In this document: positions 1-12,500 of the stretch, one piece after another
How the letters are laid out: every line of letters starts with the position of its first letter
How positions within the stretch are numbered: position 1 is the stretch's first letter
Source: Saccoglossus kowalevskii
Lineage: Eukaryota; Hemichordata; Enteropneusta; Harrimaniidae
Direction: 5' to 3'
Length of the DNA: 64,000 nt
Assembly (NCBI RefSeq): GCF_000003605.2
Contig: NW_003156733.1
Span: 788,276 to 852,275, forward strand
Translations under genes and position numbers: made by a program
The notes under the pieces: model-generated
What the model was told of the DNA's origin: nothing
What the model saw: only the letters and a program-made list of their open reading frames with translations
Databases searched by the model: none

Positions 1-1
1 A

Positions 2-82
2 ATAAAACCTATCGATTTTAGGAACAAAAATGATAATACGCTGCTAAATATGCATGTCGATTATGATAGCAAATTACCATGA
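2..82 (+). other. Candidate 3' coding tail, open at window edge
   Basis: The frame starting at base 2 is open from the window edge to a TGA at 80-82 (26 codons). A possible splice acceptor (TTTTAG) ends at base 21, so the exon may begin at 22. The interest is its resemblance to 38263-38310: both share CTGCTAAATATG (41-52 and 38281-38292), then ATG, CG and TATG at matching places, and further on AGACGCAAT (118-126 and 38323-38331). The shared frame reads LLNM in both. It could be the last exon of a gene lying to the left, or a non-coding duplicated block. The product is not recognised. Confidence 0.25.
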
Positions 83-517
83 AACAAATAGATTGTTATT
101 TTTAATATATGCTTTACAGACGCAATGCTGCGCAAGGTACACTTAGCCGCTGACTAATGTATTTCCCATCCTTTGTTAAGGACATTACGTATATTCATTG
201 CTCAATGTTAGCATATGAAGAGTGGACTGGACTTTTTGGGTTCGTTTGTTCCAGGATCGGATTCTGAATATTGTCATTTGGGGTAAATACCCTAACAAGC
301 CTTGCCTTAGTTTTTTTTTATATTTTCTTTCTCATGCAAATTTATTGTGCAAAATAGAGAAATCGATTTCAGAGAAGTGAAATGCATATTTTAGCGGCAT
401 TATAACATGTACTGCTATTTTCACGAATATATTACATCAAGTATGTTTATGTGATATGACATGCAACATATTAAAAATCTATTGTAATGGATACAAATAA
501 TTTAATTTTAATTTCAG
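83..517. other. Non-coding AT-rich stretch
   Basis: No gene is seen. Bases 118-126 match the downstream flank of the duplicated tail exon at 38.3 kb. Around 250-285 there is a further weak resemblance to about 38410-38445 (TCCAGGATCGGATT against TCCAGAATGGGATT). It ends in the TTTTAATTTCAG acceptor of the candidate exon at 518. Confidence 0.3.
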
Positions 518-774
518 CTTTTGTCGTCGAAAAAAATAGACAGTACTTAAAAAATCTTGTTTCAATGATCCGATCTGACATTTGGGTTGCAGCATCTCTG
601 TACCAATGGAATATAGAGAAACTGAATGCAATCGGTCACGTGGTTTTGTTGCCGTCGTGGTTTGAATATGAAGATAAAGAGCTCTCATTTAGAGATGTGA
701 CATGTGCGATATACCATGAGTTGAATTCAACATTAACAGAAAAAAACAAAAAACATTTGGCTACAAATGTGTGA
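518..774 (+). CDS. Candidate exon of an unrecognised protein
   Basis: An open frame of 95 codons runs from ATG 487 to TGA 772-774. The amino-acid content looks more protein-like than most random frames here, with many aromatic and charged residues, for example WVAASLYQWNIEKLNA and SWFEYEDKELSFRD. A good acceptor (TTTTAATTTCAG) ends at 517 and a donor-like GTGAGA begins at 771. It could therefore be an internal exon of 253 bp (518-770), with the ATG and stop incidental. No domain family is recognised and no neighbouring exon is linked to it with confidence. A chance ORF remains possible. Confidence 0.25.
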
Positions 775-3700
775 GATTTGGATTTCTGTGACGTTGTTCA
801 ATGCTTTAATACGCCTGTAGCTGTTTTTGGATTAACATGACAATGTATCTCCTGTATTTGATATCATAAGTCGTCTCAATTTATTTAATTAATATAAGGC
901 CAGAGGCCACGTGTCGCCAAAAGCCGACACCGATAAATGCTCACTGTTTCCGTGTAATGATTCTTGTCTAGCTGCGTAACCTAGATACAAATTCAGACAA
1001 TCGAGTCAAGTCAAGTCAAGTCAAGCGAATAGTTAATTTGCGGTATCACAGTTTCACAATATCAGACGTTGTATTGATGCGGGTAGACATCATGTACTTA
1101 TGTACCGACATTATTAACAGAATAATGTTATTTTTTTGTCACAACAAAATATGTCATTTATTCTCACGTTTTTGTGGCAATCATTGTTTATGAGTTGTCG
1201 TTAAGCGTGTTTTATTAGATTTTTGTTTTTGTTCACAACAGGATTTCCGTAAATGTACTGCAATTGTCGCCAATCGTGCAATCATGTGTAAGTACTGAAA
1301 AACAGTTGCGGGTTACCTGCTGAATGTTCATCTCTGCGTTAAAACCTCTAAATGAAAAGGGGGTAAACATTTGGTAAAACGTCTCCGAAAATATGCCTTG
1401 TTTTTAAAACAGTTGCCAGATACATATAATAATAACGGGGCGTCGTCGGCGCTCCACGAAGTGGTCCGGACCGAGCTAGTGCGGATACCACGGACTGGAA
1501 TGTGCACGAAAGAGAAGGAACTGTGCGTAAACATTCCAAAACTTCCTTAGTGTACGTGTACGCAAAGAAAGACAATCTCGGTTACAGGGCTTGTACACTT
1601 GTTGAATTCTTTCCCAGCGGCAACAAAGGTGTGAACTAGGTCAGTTACGAGAAAAGAAAAAAAAGATGGTTTTCACCCTATTGTAGATAAAAAGACGAAC
1701 CAAGCTGTGGGAACTGGCCTCTAGATTAGTTTATTGGCGGATTTGACAGCCCTGGTTGGTCATGCTAACATGTTAATAGCAGGATTCGTTAGAAGGACGT
1801 CCCCGAAAATATGTCCAGTATGATTCACAAATTTGATATATGACGTTCCCGACAATTTTAAAACTACAAATGTGTCTCGAAGTAAATAAATTGAAAGATA
1901 CCGCGACAAATGTTATGTTCCTAAAAATATTCCCGCAGTAAAATTAATAGTGATCGACAACATTACGTAAAAGGAAAATGTATGTGTGTCCGTGTTCAAG
2001 ACCTTTACTATATCAGCCTGTAATAACGTAATGCATGATGTTAGCCTACGAAAGTACCACCTTCGGTTGAAATGATAACAGCTGTGTACCAAGTAAACAA
2101 CTGGGCGGACCATGCACATTACATTTCCCATGAGACACTGGTGCTATTTAGGGGATAGCGGATCCGCACTTTAAGTATAGTAATATACTATATAGTGTAC
2201 ACATTGACAAACGGAATCTTACAAAGGTTACCAAGTTATAAATTAAAAAAAAAAAATAAACAAGGCAAACTCGCTGAGCCATTGTATGTATAAATTATCT
2301 TAGAAGTGTTTGCTATATTTATCACGCTTTTCGTTGGCGTGTGTTCTAACAATTGTCTACTATGTAACACCGATTTTTAAGCTACAGCTGGAATAATTAG
2401 GAAAACAAAAACTTCACAGTTTGTTTGCTCTACATTTCTATATCATTGACCAAGAATCACACTAGAGATAAAAAGAAGCAGTTCACCTCTCTCGGAAAAC
2501 GACGGCAAGTTGTCTACATTTTTTTTGATAAACTTTTAAGATAATATCTAGATCCATTAAGCGTTATCGCAAAACAAATGTATCTAACACGATTTTCTAA
2601 ATTAAGAAGTACTTTCAGTCGATCAAAACTTGGGCTAGTTTAAATGAAAGTTTAAATTGCATATTAGGAAAATCTCACTGCGAGTATACTCTATGCATTC
2701 ACCTGACATAGATAGAATAAAACTAGATCTCTCATTTAGTTTTGGCAATGCATTTTGATGTCTGAACAACCTGTATTTTTTTTATATTTTAGTTCATACT
2801 TTGTTGCATGACAAATGAATGTCAGCTATATTTGATCGTAGGGCACTTGGATTCAATGTCAAAATAAACCTGTTTTGTTTTGACAAAAATGGCAGTTTCA
2901 CTCAGTTCTCCAATTAGTATACAATGGAAATCGTGAAAATCTAACAAACTGGTTTCGCCGGCTTGAGAATACAAAATTATATTGACAAAAACACCATAAA
3001 GTAACATTACGAAATCGTAGAACGAGCGATTAATGTACATATACACGCTGTCGCCTTATATATTGACATTACCTACATTAACTTGGTAACACATGCATTG
3101 GCCAATCTCAAATCTAAACAACGTATGCATAATGAGGTTATACATGTTGTAACGCATATCTGAATTTTGCAATTTAATTACTCAAAATAAAGAAGACAAA
3201 AAAGGTTGATTAGTATGCTGAGGCAGAGAGCCACTTATATTATGCGGAGGTTGTGATTACATTTGCCAGACATTCCGAACTCACCCTAATGAAGTGAGCT
3301 GACGTTTCAGTTCATAGAGGTAGCAATTGAAAGCATTCGGAAAGTAAACACACACTTATGTGGTACAACCACGCACTCACTAATCAGGAACAGCGGTCGA
3401 TGTCAATCTTATTTTAGTTTAAATAAACTGTTTATATCACTAAACCGAACCTGAAAATGAGAGCCTGTTCATCACCTCCACTAAATGTTCGATAAATGAT
3501 AGTATCGCATGTGTGCACACACACCTTCTTTCGGTTTCAACGTAAAGCGTCAATAATTAAAAAGTTTTGATTATATTAAAACATCTTTGACTTTTTTAAC
3601 TTGGAGATTCGCCCGCAAAACTAGACACTATATTGATTAACAAACTAGTGTAATTAAATTACATTTGTTATGTAACTTGATAGTTCAATGAATTACTTGT

Positions 3701-6700
3701 GGAACCGTACAAGGGAAGAGAAGTGCGTAAATGATGTACGAAATGCAGTAGAGATCATTATTTAGGCGTTTAAGATTTCGTTATCAATAATCAGTTCTCC
3801 TTTTAATTTCCATACCCAAAAATGAAATAACCTGACTACCAATATTCTGTAAATGAACAATATTGGGCTTGTAGTTTAAACATTCAATAGTGTTGATTCA
3901 CAGTCAGTCGTTTGTCAGTTCTGATTAGATTACATAAGTGCATTATTATTTCAGGATATAGATGTGCGTAGTCAGCATTTTACTTCCGTTTGCAGATAAT
4001 TTCACAACGTAAAGCAAATCAGCTAAGTACAATACTGTGATAGGTTTTGTAACATTTCAATCGTATTGATTGCTTGGAATAACATGCTCGCAATGCTAAT
4101 ACCACCACGTACATATTATATTACAAATAATTAAAAACATTTGTGCTTTGAACAAACACTTTCAGTGTAATGTCCGTATCGTTGAAATGCTATGTCAGTA
4201 TTAAATTCGCGTTATGAATTATAATATGATGCCAATTTGAATAGTCTGTCACGTGATGCAGACGTAACCAAGATCTTAGACAACAGGAAAGGCATGATAA
4301 CCTCCATAGGGGCTGGCTAATCTAATCTAATCCTTTGAAATTCGATAAGGACTGTTAGGAGATATTTAAAGTGTCACTTTCAGAAATGGCTATGACAGCT
4401 CATACATACACTAACTTCTTTAATTAGCTCAGTGGTTAAAAAAACAAACAAACAAACAGGCAGACTTAACAGAGTTATAAATTTCTGTAATAATTGTCTT
4501 TGTCGTAAAACTGACAAATGAAGAAAATGTACTTTTTTCATTTCCAAGGGTATGATTCTCCTATTGTATATTATTATACATCTGTAACGCCATAAGTTAC
4601 AGCGTGCCGTAATGTTGCGGTACTGCACTGGGTATTTTCATCCTACCATATTAGGAAACGCAAATTCCAAATATGGAACGATTACGTGCGTAAGCTTCCT
4701 CTAATAATAAAAACAAACATGGCTACCCCCAGGCTTTGTCCAGAACCCACACAATAAATAAAATAAAATGTGGATTTCGGCATTCCCATGATGGTGATGG
4801 TGTATTCCTTGGTGGTGTAGATGTATAATAATAAGGTTATTACGAGAATACTGCAACGTATGCACTCAGACAGTTCGCTTCGGTCGATACTCCGCTGTAC
4901 TGTCCTTGTAGTATCCTTGTAATAACCTCATAGTAAAATAAATGTTCTGAACTAACGATGTTTCTTTAAAATAATATTAAGGTGGGTCAATTTTAAAGTA
5001 CGTTATTATATTATATTCCACATGCAATAATAAAATACTGTCTGATAATAGACAAAAAGTTTCATGTACATACACGATTGTATGTATGAATGTTTCTGTA
5101 AACCAAAAAATCTGTTTCGCAAAAATTTAGCCAGGCACGGTTGCACAATGATACGTATAGCCTATGTAGCACAACACTCTGTGAATAAACTTGAACTAGT
5201 CCGTTGGGATATTTTTCCCATTTTGTATAAACTAATGAATTTTAAGAAATCAGGTAGTAAAATCATTCCGAATAATTCAATCATCCAACTAAAAGAAATT
5301 ATACTATCCCAAACGTGTTAACGTGGAACGTATGGTCATGTAGATGCAGGCAAAGAAAATACAATCTAACAATGTAACGAGTGACTGCGTTACAATAATG
5401 AAAATGTGTACCATACGAGTATTAGATAAATTTCTTCGAAATTGCCTCTGGAATTAAAAATAGAAAACAGTTTACTTTTTTTTTAATTTTACGTGAGTGG
5501 CCTGTTGGATTATTTATACACGGTGATGCTTTAATCATTCCGAACTTCGAATGATAAGGCATTGCATCTATGCAGCAGCAGCAGCTGGAGGCATGGTGCG
5601 TTATTTGAGCAAATATTAATATTAATTGAAAAGATTTAAAAGAATATCGCTGAAGTAATATTATCTAGTTTATGATGTACAGCGAACAGTGTGAATAAAA
5701 TATACGCAATGAGAATATTGAATAGTTGTTCCCAGGCGTGATCTTGATAAATGACATTTTAGTGGATGGTTGAGAACAAACCGTCTGGGTAAATTTGTTG
5801 TAAATATAGTATCCAACAAAATAGAATTGACAAGCATATATTCCAAATACCGAGGCACACATATGGAAACTAGTTAAGAAGTGTTTTCCAGACCGACCGC
5901 ATTGCGGTAACGATGATATTGAATTCGACGACGCTGTATATAATATAAAATGTGTGCACAGTCGGAATCCTTCACCGATGACGCGTACGATAAAACGCCG
6001 GCATATGACTACCTATCAAAACTGAAATGCTGATCAAATAAATACCCAGACTACTTTTTGCACAAATACTTTGATATTATACAAACGTATAAAGAATTTA
6101 ACTTGGCCTAATATTCGAACCATCCAATCAAATTGTGTCCCACAGCCCCAGGAAAAATCAAATATTAAAATAGTTTAGCAACAAAATACTTAATTAACCA
6201 TATTTATTTTTCTAAAGTAAAAATACGCATGTATATGTTATTCGATGAACGGCATCTCAAATTACGCAACTCAGACTCAATATGACCTAAAACCAGGAAT
6301 CGTTGCCACTAAGTTAAAAGTGACGAGTTATAAAGTAACACCGATATTGTGGACACGTGGGTATACTTCATCAACTGATTTCCTATTCATTACAATTTCT
6401 ATACGAGTTGTATTTCTATACGTCTTATATTTGAGCCATATATGATATCGCCAAGAGATTTATTGTTATTGAATTGGAATAAATGAACAAACCAGTCACT
6501 AACATGTCTGTTTATAATGCTGGTATGTAATCAACAACTTGATATATGTCACTGATACATGGGTTATATATTACTCGCCAAATCTGACATATATTTAAAC
6601 GAAAAATATTATTGCGTTCGTAAATTGCGTATCATAGAGATGTAAAAGAGTGTCGACAATGCGTAGATACACCAGTTACGCAACTCCATGTGTTTATATA

Positions 6701-7259
6701 TTCAATATAGCAGTGAAAACATACCAATAATATATTATTGCAATTGAACGAGTTGAAGTAATAATTTGTGTAGTACCTTGTTAAATGTTCAAATATAGCT
6801 TAAATGGCAACAATTCCGCGTGTCTGTGCGGGTGTTATACAGCAACACAAATACAAAAAAACACAACGAAATACGTCTTATTAGTGTTTTCGCTGCAGCT
6901 CTGTGCCAATTATTGTAAATCGCTTGTTCTAGGGCTTATTTTGTTTTACTTCTGAAACGCCCAGAGGGGGTCGGTACAGTAAGGTTTTGTAATTTCCGAT
7001 TGAAATATTTTTTTTCTCATCGTTATTGATCAGGAAATAAAGGACGAGTCCAATAATTATGTTATAACAGGACAATTATGGGGATTCGTGCTAGGATGAG
7101 CGAGACGCACACGCACCTGTTATCAAATACTGACAATTTGAATATATTTAAATGTATTTGTATGTATATGTATTGTTTAGTTCTTCTTCAGCACATAAAC
7201 GTTGCACTACTGGTTCGTTCTACTAATTGCGTGATTTATTGATGAATATGTTTGTCACT
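775..7259. other. Long gene-poor intergenic stretch
   Basis: No supported gene is seen. All frames are short (up to about 85 codons), AT-driven and without recognisable domains. Local items are a CACGTG E-box at about 909, the TCAAG repeat at 1006-1025, a GC-richer patch around 1430-1515 containing the palindrome GGTCCGGACC, a GTAAGT donor-like string at 1287, and an (AAAC)n run near 4440-4458. Confidence 0.4.
1006..1025. repeat. Short pentanucleotide microsatellite (TCAAG)4
   Basis: Four exact head-to-tail copies of TCAAG are visible, with a partial copy on the left edge. It is a simple sequence repeat with no sign of function. Confidence 0.85.
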
Positions 7260-8340
7260 TTGTAAGGCCTGCTTATCGCAATTGAGAACGGCCACCCATA
7301 GAACTCACACTGGACAGGAGGTCTTTCACTGCTGGTATGGGGTAGACAAGTCAATAGTACTGGAAATGAAATACACACACGCCAAAATATCGAGTTAAAG
7401 CTCCTGGCTACCTCTCAAAATAAAAAAAAATACAATGAATAAAGTCACTAAAATAGGGGATTGCGTAGGGAAGTTTGCATTGGTGATAACTCACAGTCCC
7501 AGGATGTATTATTGGACGACAGTCAGTGGCTTCTGCAACACAACAACGGAGAAATACAGGAGTCTTGCTTGCAGAGGAACGCCTGAGATCGCAGAGCTGT
7601 TCATACAATTCTCACAGAATGATAGTTGTAGCCTGTATCACTTGTCAAACAATGTCGTAGCAGAACACACAGGAAAGCAAGTTGAAATGACGGACACCAA
7701 GTTGGAATGATCGACCCCAAACTGTCCTGAGTCTGTCCAATTTATAGGCAGTGACACCACTTGGGTTTCCACATAAGCCAATCAGGATGTAATCTTGCTA
7801 GCAGCTGTGTCACGTAGGCAACTCAGTAGATCATAAACATCCTTTGTTATTCAAATAACAACACACCTGGTAGATTCCAATTCTCCACACTTCCATTTGC
7901 AGGTTTTGAGGTAACATGACAAAAACATGAAATGAACGATGCTGACAAGTCCAACAAATTAGAATTATTTCTCCTTGCGGCCTGTGGTTCTCTAATACAT
8001 AATCAGTTATCTACGCTGTGATTATAATATCGCCTTTATATGTGACGTGCAAGTCAATTGGAGTAGAGAGTAGGACCTCTTGTACCTTCATAAATGAAAA
8101 CATAATTGTACATTGCGAGATTGTTGTAATTTCGTTGATTGGTCAATTGAACAATTGTTGAAGGTTGACCTCTATACGAACAAATCAGTGTTTTGTAGCA
8201 GCCCTGTAAATTTCGATGTGCGTAGCCGACTACTGCACATGCGCAATACACCGTCCTTAGTGAGTTTCTATCTATTCTAGCCAAACGTTGCGGTAATTCG
8301 TTTGTATCACCGGGCCACTTACCCGTCACGTTCCTCTTGT
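7260..8340. other. Less AT-rich block upstream of receptor 1
   Basis: By eye this block has fewer long A/T runs than its surroundings. It contains a 91-codon plus-strand frame (7435-7710) and an overlapping 91-codon minus-strand frame (8054-8329), neither recognisable. The block could be the promoter and 5' region of the receptor at 8438, or an old transposable-element insertion. Nothing visible decides between the two. No clear TATA box or terminal repeat was found. Confidence 0.3.
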
Positions 8341-8411
8341 TGGTTCGTATGCACTTAAAAGATATATTTCAACTGGGACATTTCATTACATTCTGATTTC
8401 ATTGTTCATTT

Positions 8412-8421
8412 CAATTCACAG
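8412..8421 (+). other. Possible 5' UTR splice acceptor of receptor 1
   Basis: A pyrimidine-rich run followed by TCAATTCACAG ends at 8421, only 16 bases before the ATG at 8438. It suggests that a 5' UTR intron ends here and that the coding region is a single exon. No matching first exon could be assigned. Confidence 0.4.
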
Positions 8422-8437
8422 ATCTGATCAGATAACG

Positions 8438-9529
8438 ATGGACGAAGACTCGGAATCCTACGACTATTACGGGCTTTATGAAAGGGCAGCCAAGTGGAAC
8501 ACTCCGCCAACTATAACAATAACGTTCGGGGTGTTGTTCATAATATTAATAATTGCCGGAAACATTTGGGTTATCGTCGCCGTATTTCGCCAGCCGAAAC
8601 TCAGAGGCTCAGCGACCAATGTGTTCATCGTCTCATTGTCCGTGTCGGACTTCATGGTAGCTATATTTTTCATCCCTTACCACGTGGCATATTTTGCATA
8701 CGGGATTCCGATCTCCGACGATGCATTATGTAAGATATTAGGATACCTGCACTGGGCTGCGCAGTGTGGAACGACGTTTTCGCTTATCTGTATTGGAGTG
8801 GATCGCTATCGCGCTATCGTGCAGCCGATGAAACCTAAGCTAACGATTAAACATGCGCTGATCGGCTGCACTCTTGTTTGGGTGTGCGCCCTTGGGTACT
8901 CGTCGTTCAAACTGGCTGTGAACGGCGTATTGACGTGGAACGAGACGCTGGTCCTAGAGCATGGTAACGAAACAGTTGTTGAGTATGTAACTGTGTATCA
9001 ATGTCATGTTATATACGATGAAATTGATTACTGGTTTAGATTGGCCGATTTGATCGTGATGTATGTCTTACCTCTTTTTATATTAACAGTTCTGTATTCG
9101 ATAATGGTGTTTTCTTTGTGGTTCAGTAAGTCACCTTCAAATTCCGGCACCCGCAGGAAAAAGAGAGCCGTAAAAATGCTAAGTTTTGTAGTTTTACAAT
9201 TTGCACTAACCTGGTTGCCGAATCATGTTTTGCAATTCTATTTTAGCTGGGCAGAAACATTCCCTAAAAGTGAGTTCCTCTTCTCCTCGGCACCGGCCAA
9301 TTTAGCTATTTTCGTCTTTCTCTGCAATAGTTGGATAAACCCTATACTGTATGCTTATTTCAATGAAAATTTTCGCAAAGAGTTCAGGAAATTATTCCCG
9401 TGTTTCTACAAGTGTCGCAAGAATTCAATTGAACCTGAAGATACGGCGACTACCATGGACGATTCTGCTAACCTGCCAAGAACAGGGAACCGCGGCAAGG
9501 TGCAGGTATCCACAATAGGGAATCGATAA
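8438..9529 (+). CDS. Class A neuropeptide GPCR, RFamide (NPFF/QRFP)-receptor-like, paralogue 1
   Basis: This is an intact single-exon receptor of 363 residues, predicted to sit in the plasma membrane and signal through heterotrimeric G proteins. The hallmarks seen are N42 in TM1, D71 in LSVSD of TM2, C98 paired with C189 in loop 2, DRY at 122-124, W148 in TM4, P212 in TM5, TWLP at 258-261 in TM6, and NPILY at 301-305 in TM7. A short basic third loop (RRKKR, 239-243) and tail cysteines C322 and C326 (likely palmitoylated) follow. N-glycosylation sequons are at N168 and N177. The second intracellular loop (PMKPKLTIK) recalls NPFF receptors, which have PFKPKLTIK. That supports an RFamide-type peptide receptor, but the ligand is unknown. 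ATG 8438 is chosen because it aligns with paralogue 2. The frame is open to 8402, but only through a TTG upstream of the splice acceptor. By eye it is roughly 70% identical to the receptor at 57665. Confidence 0.93.
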   Translation: MDEDSESYDYYGLYERAAKWNTPPTITITFGVLFIILIIAGNIWVIVAVFRQPKLRGSATNVFIVSLSVSDFMVAIFFIPYHVAYFAYGIPISDDALCKILGYLHWAAQCGTTFSLICIGVDRYRAIVQPMKPKLTIKHALIGCTLVWVCALGYSSFKLAVNGVLTWNETLVLEHGNETVVEYVTVYQCHVIYDEIDYWFRLADLIVMYVLPLFILTVLYSIMVFSLWFSKSPSNSGTRRKKRAVKMLSFVVLQFALTWLPNHVLQFYFSWAETFPKSEFLFSSAPANLAIFVFLCNSWINPILYAYFNENFRKEFRKLFPCFYKCRKNSIEPEDTATTMDDSANLPRTGNRGKVQVSTIGNR

Positions 9530-9572
9530 TTCATATAGAAGATTCATAATGTGTCATCCGTGGTGTCAGATT

Positions 9573-9578
9573 AATAAA
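9573..9578 (+). terminator. Polyadenylation signal of receptor 1
   Basis: AATAAA lies 44 bases after the stop codon of the receptor. This placement is plausible for a short 3' UTR. Confidence 0.5.
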
Positions 9579-12500
9579 CGAGTGTAGTAATTTTTAATAT
9601 ATATATTAATCAAAATTTCAAACAATTATCAGTTTTAGTATGGACACACATTACATGGTTTTGTGTCATACGTATACCAAATCGTTGCGATCAATTGAAT
9701 TATACGTTTCCAGACTGCCCATTTTTGTATTTCTAGTTAACCCACGCGTTGTATGTCCCAGTAATGATCTACGAAGAGTATCAATCATGGATGTGACGTA
9801 ACTCGAGGCAGTAACTTGATGTCTAGCTTTGATGACACAAACTCGAAACCGAATCGTGAATACAATGACGCTATTTAGAATCGATTTTGACGGAAATTGC
9901 TCAGAAAATTAATCATTAATTCATCATTTCGTCATGTTTTTTTAGGAAATGTATTAGTTTCATTATGAAACATATAAAGAGTGGTGAAAGTGGAACAATT
10001 GAAAGAACGTAAATATGGAAGAGTTTTAAAGAAAATCTACGATCTCAGATCAGATAAATATTCTTTTTAATACGGTTTTGAAAACCTCATTCCTATCATA
10101 TACAACTATTTGTGTTCTGAACATTTCATTGTGGACTTGTGTGATGATGCTTAATTTCGTGAATCATGTTAAACATGAAAGTAAAAATTGTATTTTTCAG
10201 AGAAACTAACTGTTATTTGTTCAAATGAGGGATTTAATTTTTCGAGAAAAAAATCAACACTTGGGCAAAGAAGAAAAAAAATATGCATTACTCATAATGC
10301 ATAATCATGGCTAATTGCTCAAAAATGTCATAATCTGAAAATAATCTCTTTCGAAGGATCGGCGATACCACTATTGTCACACAAAGAGTATTGAAGGTAA
10401 TCACATTGTTGAACATGTGTAAGCATGCATGTTCTGATTGAGAATCGGCAATTCCAATGAGACGATCGAGGAAAAAGAAAACTATTGCGTCCATGATTGG
10501 ACAATCTAATTACAGTATTCCCCTCATGGTTATTGGCGTCATTCAATACTATTGACTTCCAAAATTGCCTGAGAATAAGTCAATTCATTGGCTCCACGCA
10601 CTGAAAGAAGTAGGCCAGTTCAATGCAGCGACAATCGCACGATGTTTCTTGTCTACTTATGTCACTCAATTCTTACTCCATCACGAAGGAATCAACACAG
10701 AATAATATAAATAAACGTGTAATTAGTCAATAATATTTCCCAACTATCATGTGTACGATTTCAGATCAAGTTTGTCGTATGACCTTTTTTTTCAAATGTA
10801 GCGATAACGATACCATCAATGTATATGACATGTAATATCACAACACACCAATAAATTCTATTTGATTTACAGTTGCAAAGTTAGTTATCTCCTGGAATGG
10901 TCTTGTGGATTACTTTCGTTTATGGAAAAACAAGCCGCTGACGTGAATAGATTGTTCATTACCTGTTGTTGACACGCATCTTTAACCTGTATCCTACGGC
11001 TAATAAACTTATTCACGACGCTTCGCTGTACATGAATTTCAAACTGTAGTTTATTGCAGGTACAATCACGATGTATGTGACGTATCCTTTGCAAACCGAC
11101 ATTCGACTGTAAAAGTCATAGACCGGCGATTGCTTATTTTTGGTTAAAAAGTTATAATTCGATTGATCAACTCAATGTACGCGCGTAGGCCATAATAACA
11201 CACACTTGATGTGATACGTGGCTAAAATATACGTAATACTTTTCAAACCCATGCATATTGTTCACTAGCTACACTAGTTCGCTGTAAATGATGATTTCCC
11301 ATACCTGAACTTCTTTATAATGCCGATTAAATAATATATGGGATCAAGAAGAAAGGTGCGATCTTCTTTAAATAGACCTACCACCAACACAGAATGAATG
11401 ACGTCGACATGATCAGGGTTGTTCAATTTCATCCACGCGTAAACCGAGTTGATTATGCGATGCAGTCGCATATGATCCACTTGAAAGTTGACCGACACTA
11501 TAATTGTGTTTTTTTGTGATCCTTTGCCTAGCAATCAATCTCATGAGTAGGTTTGGAGAAAAAACCATTAATTGCTTGTCACACACGCAAACAGCTGGTA
11601 GTGGAAAACAGAATGATTAATCATTTCACTCCAAGACTTGGGTATATGTTAAAAGGCGTTGAGAATAAACACAAAACCGGAAGGCGTTATTGAAAGGCGT
11701 TATTCAAGTTAGTAACGACCTTTATGTTTTTCGTTGTCTATAACTAAAATCACTGAGATATACTCATTGCCGGTTAGATTGCGTGCACTGCGCATGATAC
11801 ATGGGGAAATTAACTCATCACGATTCAATTGACACGAACCTATATTTGCGTGACGATGTTACTGCATTTTAAATTGGTTCTATTTAATTTTGTTACCGGT
11901 AGAAGGTTCTCTAAACAACTAATTCTACACTTGATTGCACAAAAACATCACATCATTTTCACCAAACACAGATATCATATTTCACACCACAACAACTATA
12001 GCATTTATTCGCTTATTGACGTGGAGGGAAATACACTCCATTGATTTACATACGAGTTCTGTTTTATATAATTATAGCTGGCCTTGGCATATTTTTTTTA
12101 TTTTATTTTAATGTTACTTTTTACATTAATTCTGTCAAATTATGATTTGTAGAGATATCCCAAATGTATTCGATTGTCACGAGATGTTAACATCTGCTTT
12201 GGGTATAATTCGACAATGTATCAAAATATACGAAATGCAATACACACGGTCCTCAATATTAACCTCGGTGACCCCTTTACATTGCAACTCAACGGGACCG
12301 CTGAGACCTGACTCAGCGCCGCCAACTACTTTACAACACCCGCGTGCCTTGACCTTAGAAATTCGCTTCAAAATGGCTATTTCCGTGTGACCTATGAATG
12401 AATAATGCCAACATAATTGACTCAATCGTCTGATAATAGAAACATCGTTCATGTTGATTCAGTTGATGATTATTCTTGCATGTTTGGTTACTTATGTAGA

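Noticed and set aside
8402-8437. Upstream extension of receptor 1 (12 extra residues)
   Set aside because: The first codon is TTG, it crosses a likely splice acceptor, and the extension has no counterpart in paralogue 2, which aligns from ATG 8438.
8476-8673. Antisense and out-of-frame ORFs within the receptor genes (also 8494-8733, 57961-58191, 58261-58680)
   Set aside because: They are shadows of the receptor coding sequence in other frames.
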